From assembly GCA_016882555.1 (NCBI GenBank), contig VGPQ01000037.1, positions 1 through 9,166 on the forward strand: DNA of 9,166 nt, in the 5' to 3' direction. Below, piece by piece: positions 8,701 through 9,166 of this stretch. Source of the DNA: Cyanobacteria bacterium M_surface_7_m2_040 (GTDB lineage Bacteria > Cyanobacteriota > Cyanobacteriia > PCC-6307 > Cyanobiaceae). A program made the position numbers and the translations under genes. Position 1 is the first letter of the stretch; the number at the start of each line of letters is the position of its first letter. Below the pieces are notes generated by a model. That model saw only the letters and a list, made by a program, of their open reading frames with translations, did no database searches and had not been told where the DNA came from.

Positions 8701-9019
8701 GCACCAGCACGGTGATCAGCGCGCCACCCGCCAACAGCAGGGCGCCGGCGATCAGACCGAAGCGTTTGGTGGTACGGGGGAACAGCAGGTAGAGCACCAA
8801 GCCCAGGGCCAGCGGCCACAGGGGCGGAATCAGCACACACACCGCCGTCAGGATCAGCAGCTTGCGCCGCTGCCGGCGTTCCACCAGGACAACCTGAGCT
8901 TGCTGTTGCTGGGCCAGCTCCAGGGCCTCACGCTCATCGTCGGCCAGCCAACGGCCCATGCGGCGGGCCTCATCAAGCTCGCGTTCCAGCCGCAAGCGGT
9001 TGGGCAAAGAGGCCTCCAT
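8663..9019 (-). CDS. Small membrane protein of unknown function, two hydrophobic segments
   Basis: I do not recognise this 118-residue protein. Its N-terminal half (about 1-53, numbered from the ATG) is polar and charged, rich in Arg, Glu and Gln, with [17 protein letters not shown] suggesting a helical, possibly coiled-coil cytosolic region ending in a basic patch, ERRQRRK. Two hydrophobic stretches follow at about 54-80 ([20 protein letters not shown] and onward) and 87-118 ([20 protein letters not shown] and onward), joined by the basic loop PRTTKRF. This fits a two-helix inner or thylakoid membrane protein. The ATG at 9017-9019 is preferred to a TTG three codons upstream; neither has a clear Shine-Dalgarno motif. 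The organised polar-then-hydrophobic pattern supports coding better than any other frame here. Its last 38 bp overlap the convergent pump gene, and its upstream region may hold transposase debris. Confidence 0.7.
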   Translation of the reverse strand: MEASLPNRLRLERELDEARRMGRWLADDEREALELAQQQQAQVVLVERRQRRKLLILTAVCVLIPPLWPLALGLVLYLLFPRTTKRFGLIAGALLLAGGALITVLVLTLLVAVLVALF

Positions 9020-9060
9020 CAAGAGCAAGGCAGCTGCGCAAGCTAGAAACAGAACTCGAT

Positions 9061-9079
9061 GCGTGGCGTTCAGCCACGC
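9061..9079. other. Perfect 7-bp stem hairpin upstream of the small membrane protein gene
   Basis: Bases 9061-9067 (gcgtggc) pair perfectly with 9073-9079 (gccacgc) around the five-base loop gttca. It begins 42 bp before the ATG of the minus-strand membrane protein, so it could fall in that gene's 5' leader. It also lies inside the possible transposase remnant. No T-run follows on either strand, which argues against an intrinsic terminator. Function unknown. Confidence 0.35.
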
Positions 9080-9155
9080 TCTCTGATCGCGCCATCAACC
9101 GCAATCCGTTCAATCAATGAGGCGAGACCATTGCTGAAGAAGCGATATCCACCGA

Positions 9156-9166
9156 TCCATAATGGA
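9156..9166. repeat. Short inverted repeat at the right edge
   Basis: TCCAT and ATGGA flank a single A, forming an 11-base inverted repeat that touches the end of the window. Whether it extends further cannot be seen. It might belong to the end of a mobile element adjoining the proposed transposase remnant, but it is short enough to be chance. Confidence 0.2.

Larger units (their letters stand above)
9028..9166 (+). pseudogene. Possible degraded C-terminal end of an IS630-type transposase (frameshifted, cut by window edge)
   Basis: Two short translations in different frames look like pieces of one transposase tail. In the frame of base 9031, QLRKLETELDAW resembles the helix before the end of IS630/Tc1-like DDE transposases; this frame stops at TGA 9118-9120. 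In the next frame, from 9119 to the edge, EARPLLKKRYPPIHNG resembles the terminal (D)ARxKLKxLYPxI block. The WQFTT-like stretch that normally sits between them is missing, and a +1 shift separates the pieces. This is recognition from memory of short motifs, not an alignment, so it is tentative. The catalytic DDE residues would lie upstream, where the sequence is instead occupied by the opposite-strand membrane-protein gene. If real, only a scar is left. Confidence 0.33.

Noticed and set aside
8480..9046. 188-codon plus-strand frame across the pump end and the small membrane gene
   Set aside because: Gln/His/Arg-rich translation lacking any pattern; the pump frame and the minus-strand membrane protein explain the region better.

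Overview
The window reads as a compact, GC-rich chromosomal segment from a cyanobacterium, most likely a picocyanobacterium of the Cyanobium/Synechococcus type. The main support is a PyrF-PyrE fusion in the cyanobacterial domain order (orotidine-phosphate decarboxylase first, orotate phosphoribosyltransferase second). A full-length glycogen phosphorylase, high GC, short gaps and nearly absent Shine-Dalgarno motifs fit with this. The genus is an inference.

Layout, left to right. Positions 1-179 (minus) hold the first 59 codons of an FAD-dependent sulfide:quinone oxidoreductase-like protein, cut by the window edge. An 85-bp gap with a small hairpin separates it from glycogen phosphorylase glgP (265-2796, minus). 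A 65-bp divergent gap leads to class II dihydroorotase pyrC (2862-3926, plus). After 89 bp comes the bifunctional pyrFE fusion (4016-5491, plus). After another 32 bp comes a 1058-residue RND-family efflux pump inner-membrane subunit with a GTG start (5524-8700, plus). Its 3' end overlaps by 38 bp, tail to tail, a small two-helix membrane protein of unknown function (8663-9019, minus). The last about 140 bp hold no intact gene, but two short reading frames there resemble the C-terminal end of an IS630-type transposase, broken by a frameshift.

How the genes relate. PyrC makes dihydroorotate and PyrFE performs the last two steps from orotate to UMP, so the middle of the window carries three of the six de novo UMP activities in two adjacent genes. 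Dihydroorotate dehydrogenase, which lies between them in the pathway, is not here. GlgP mobilises glycogen and is transcribed away from the pyrimidine genes. The RND pump follows pyrFE closely on the same strand and may be co-transcribed, but no membrane-fusion or outer-membrane partner is visible, so its substrate cannot be told.

I found no RNA gene, CRISPR array, intact mobile element or convincing new multi-gene system. The items most worth a second look are the altered phosphate-loop region of the PyrF domain, the possible transposase remnant at the right edge, the small unknown membrane protein, and the partial SQR-like flavoprotein. No stretch longer than about 150 bases lacks a gene. 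The long reading frames antisense to glgP, pyrC, pyrFE and the pump are judged to be shadows produced by high GC.
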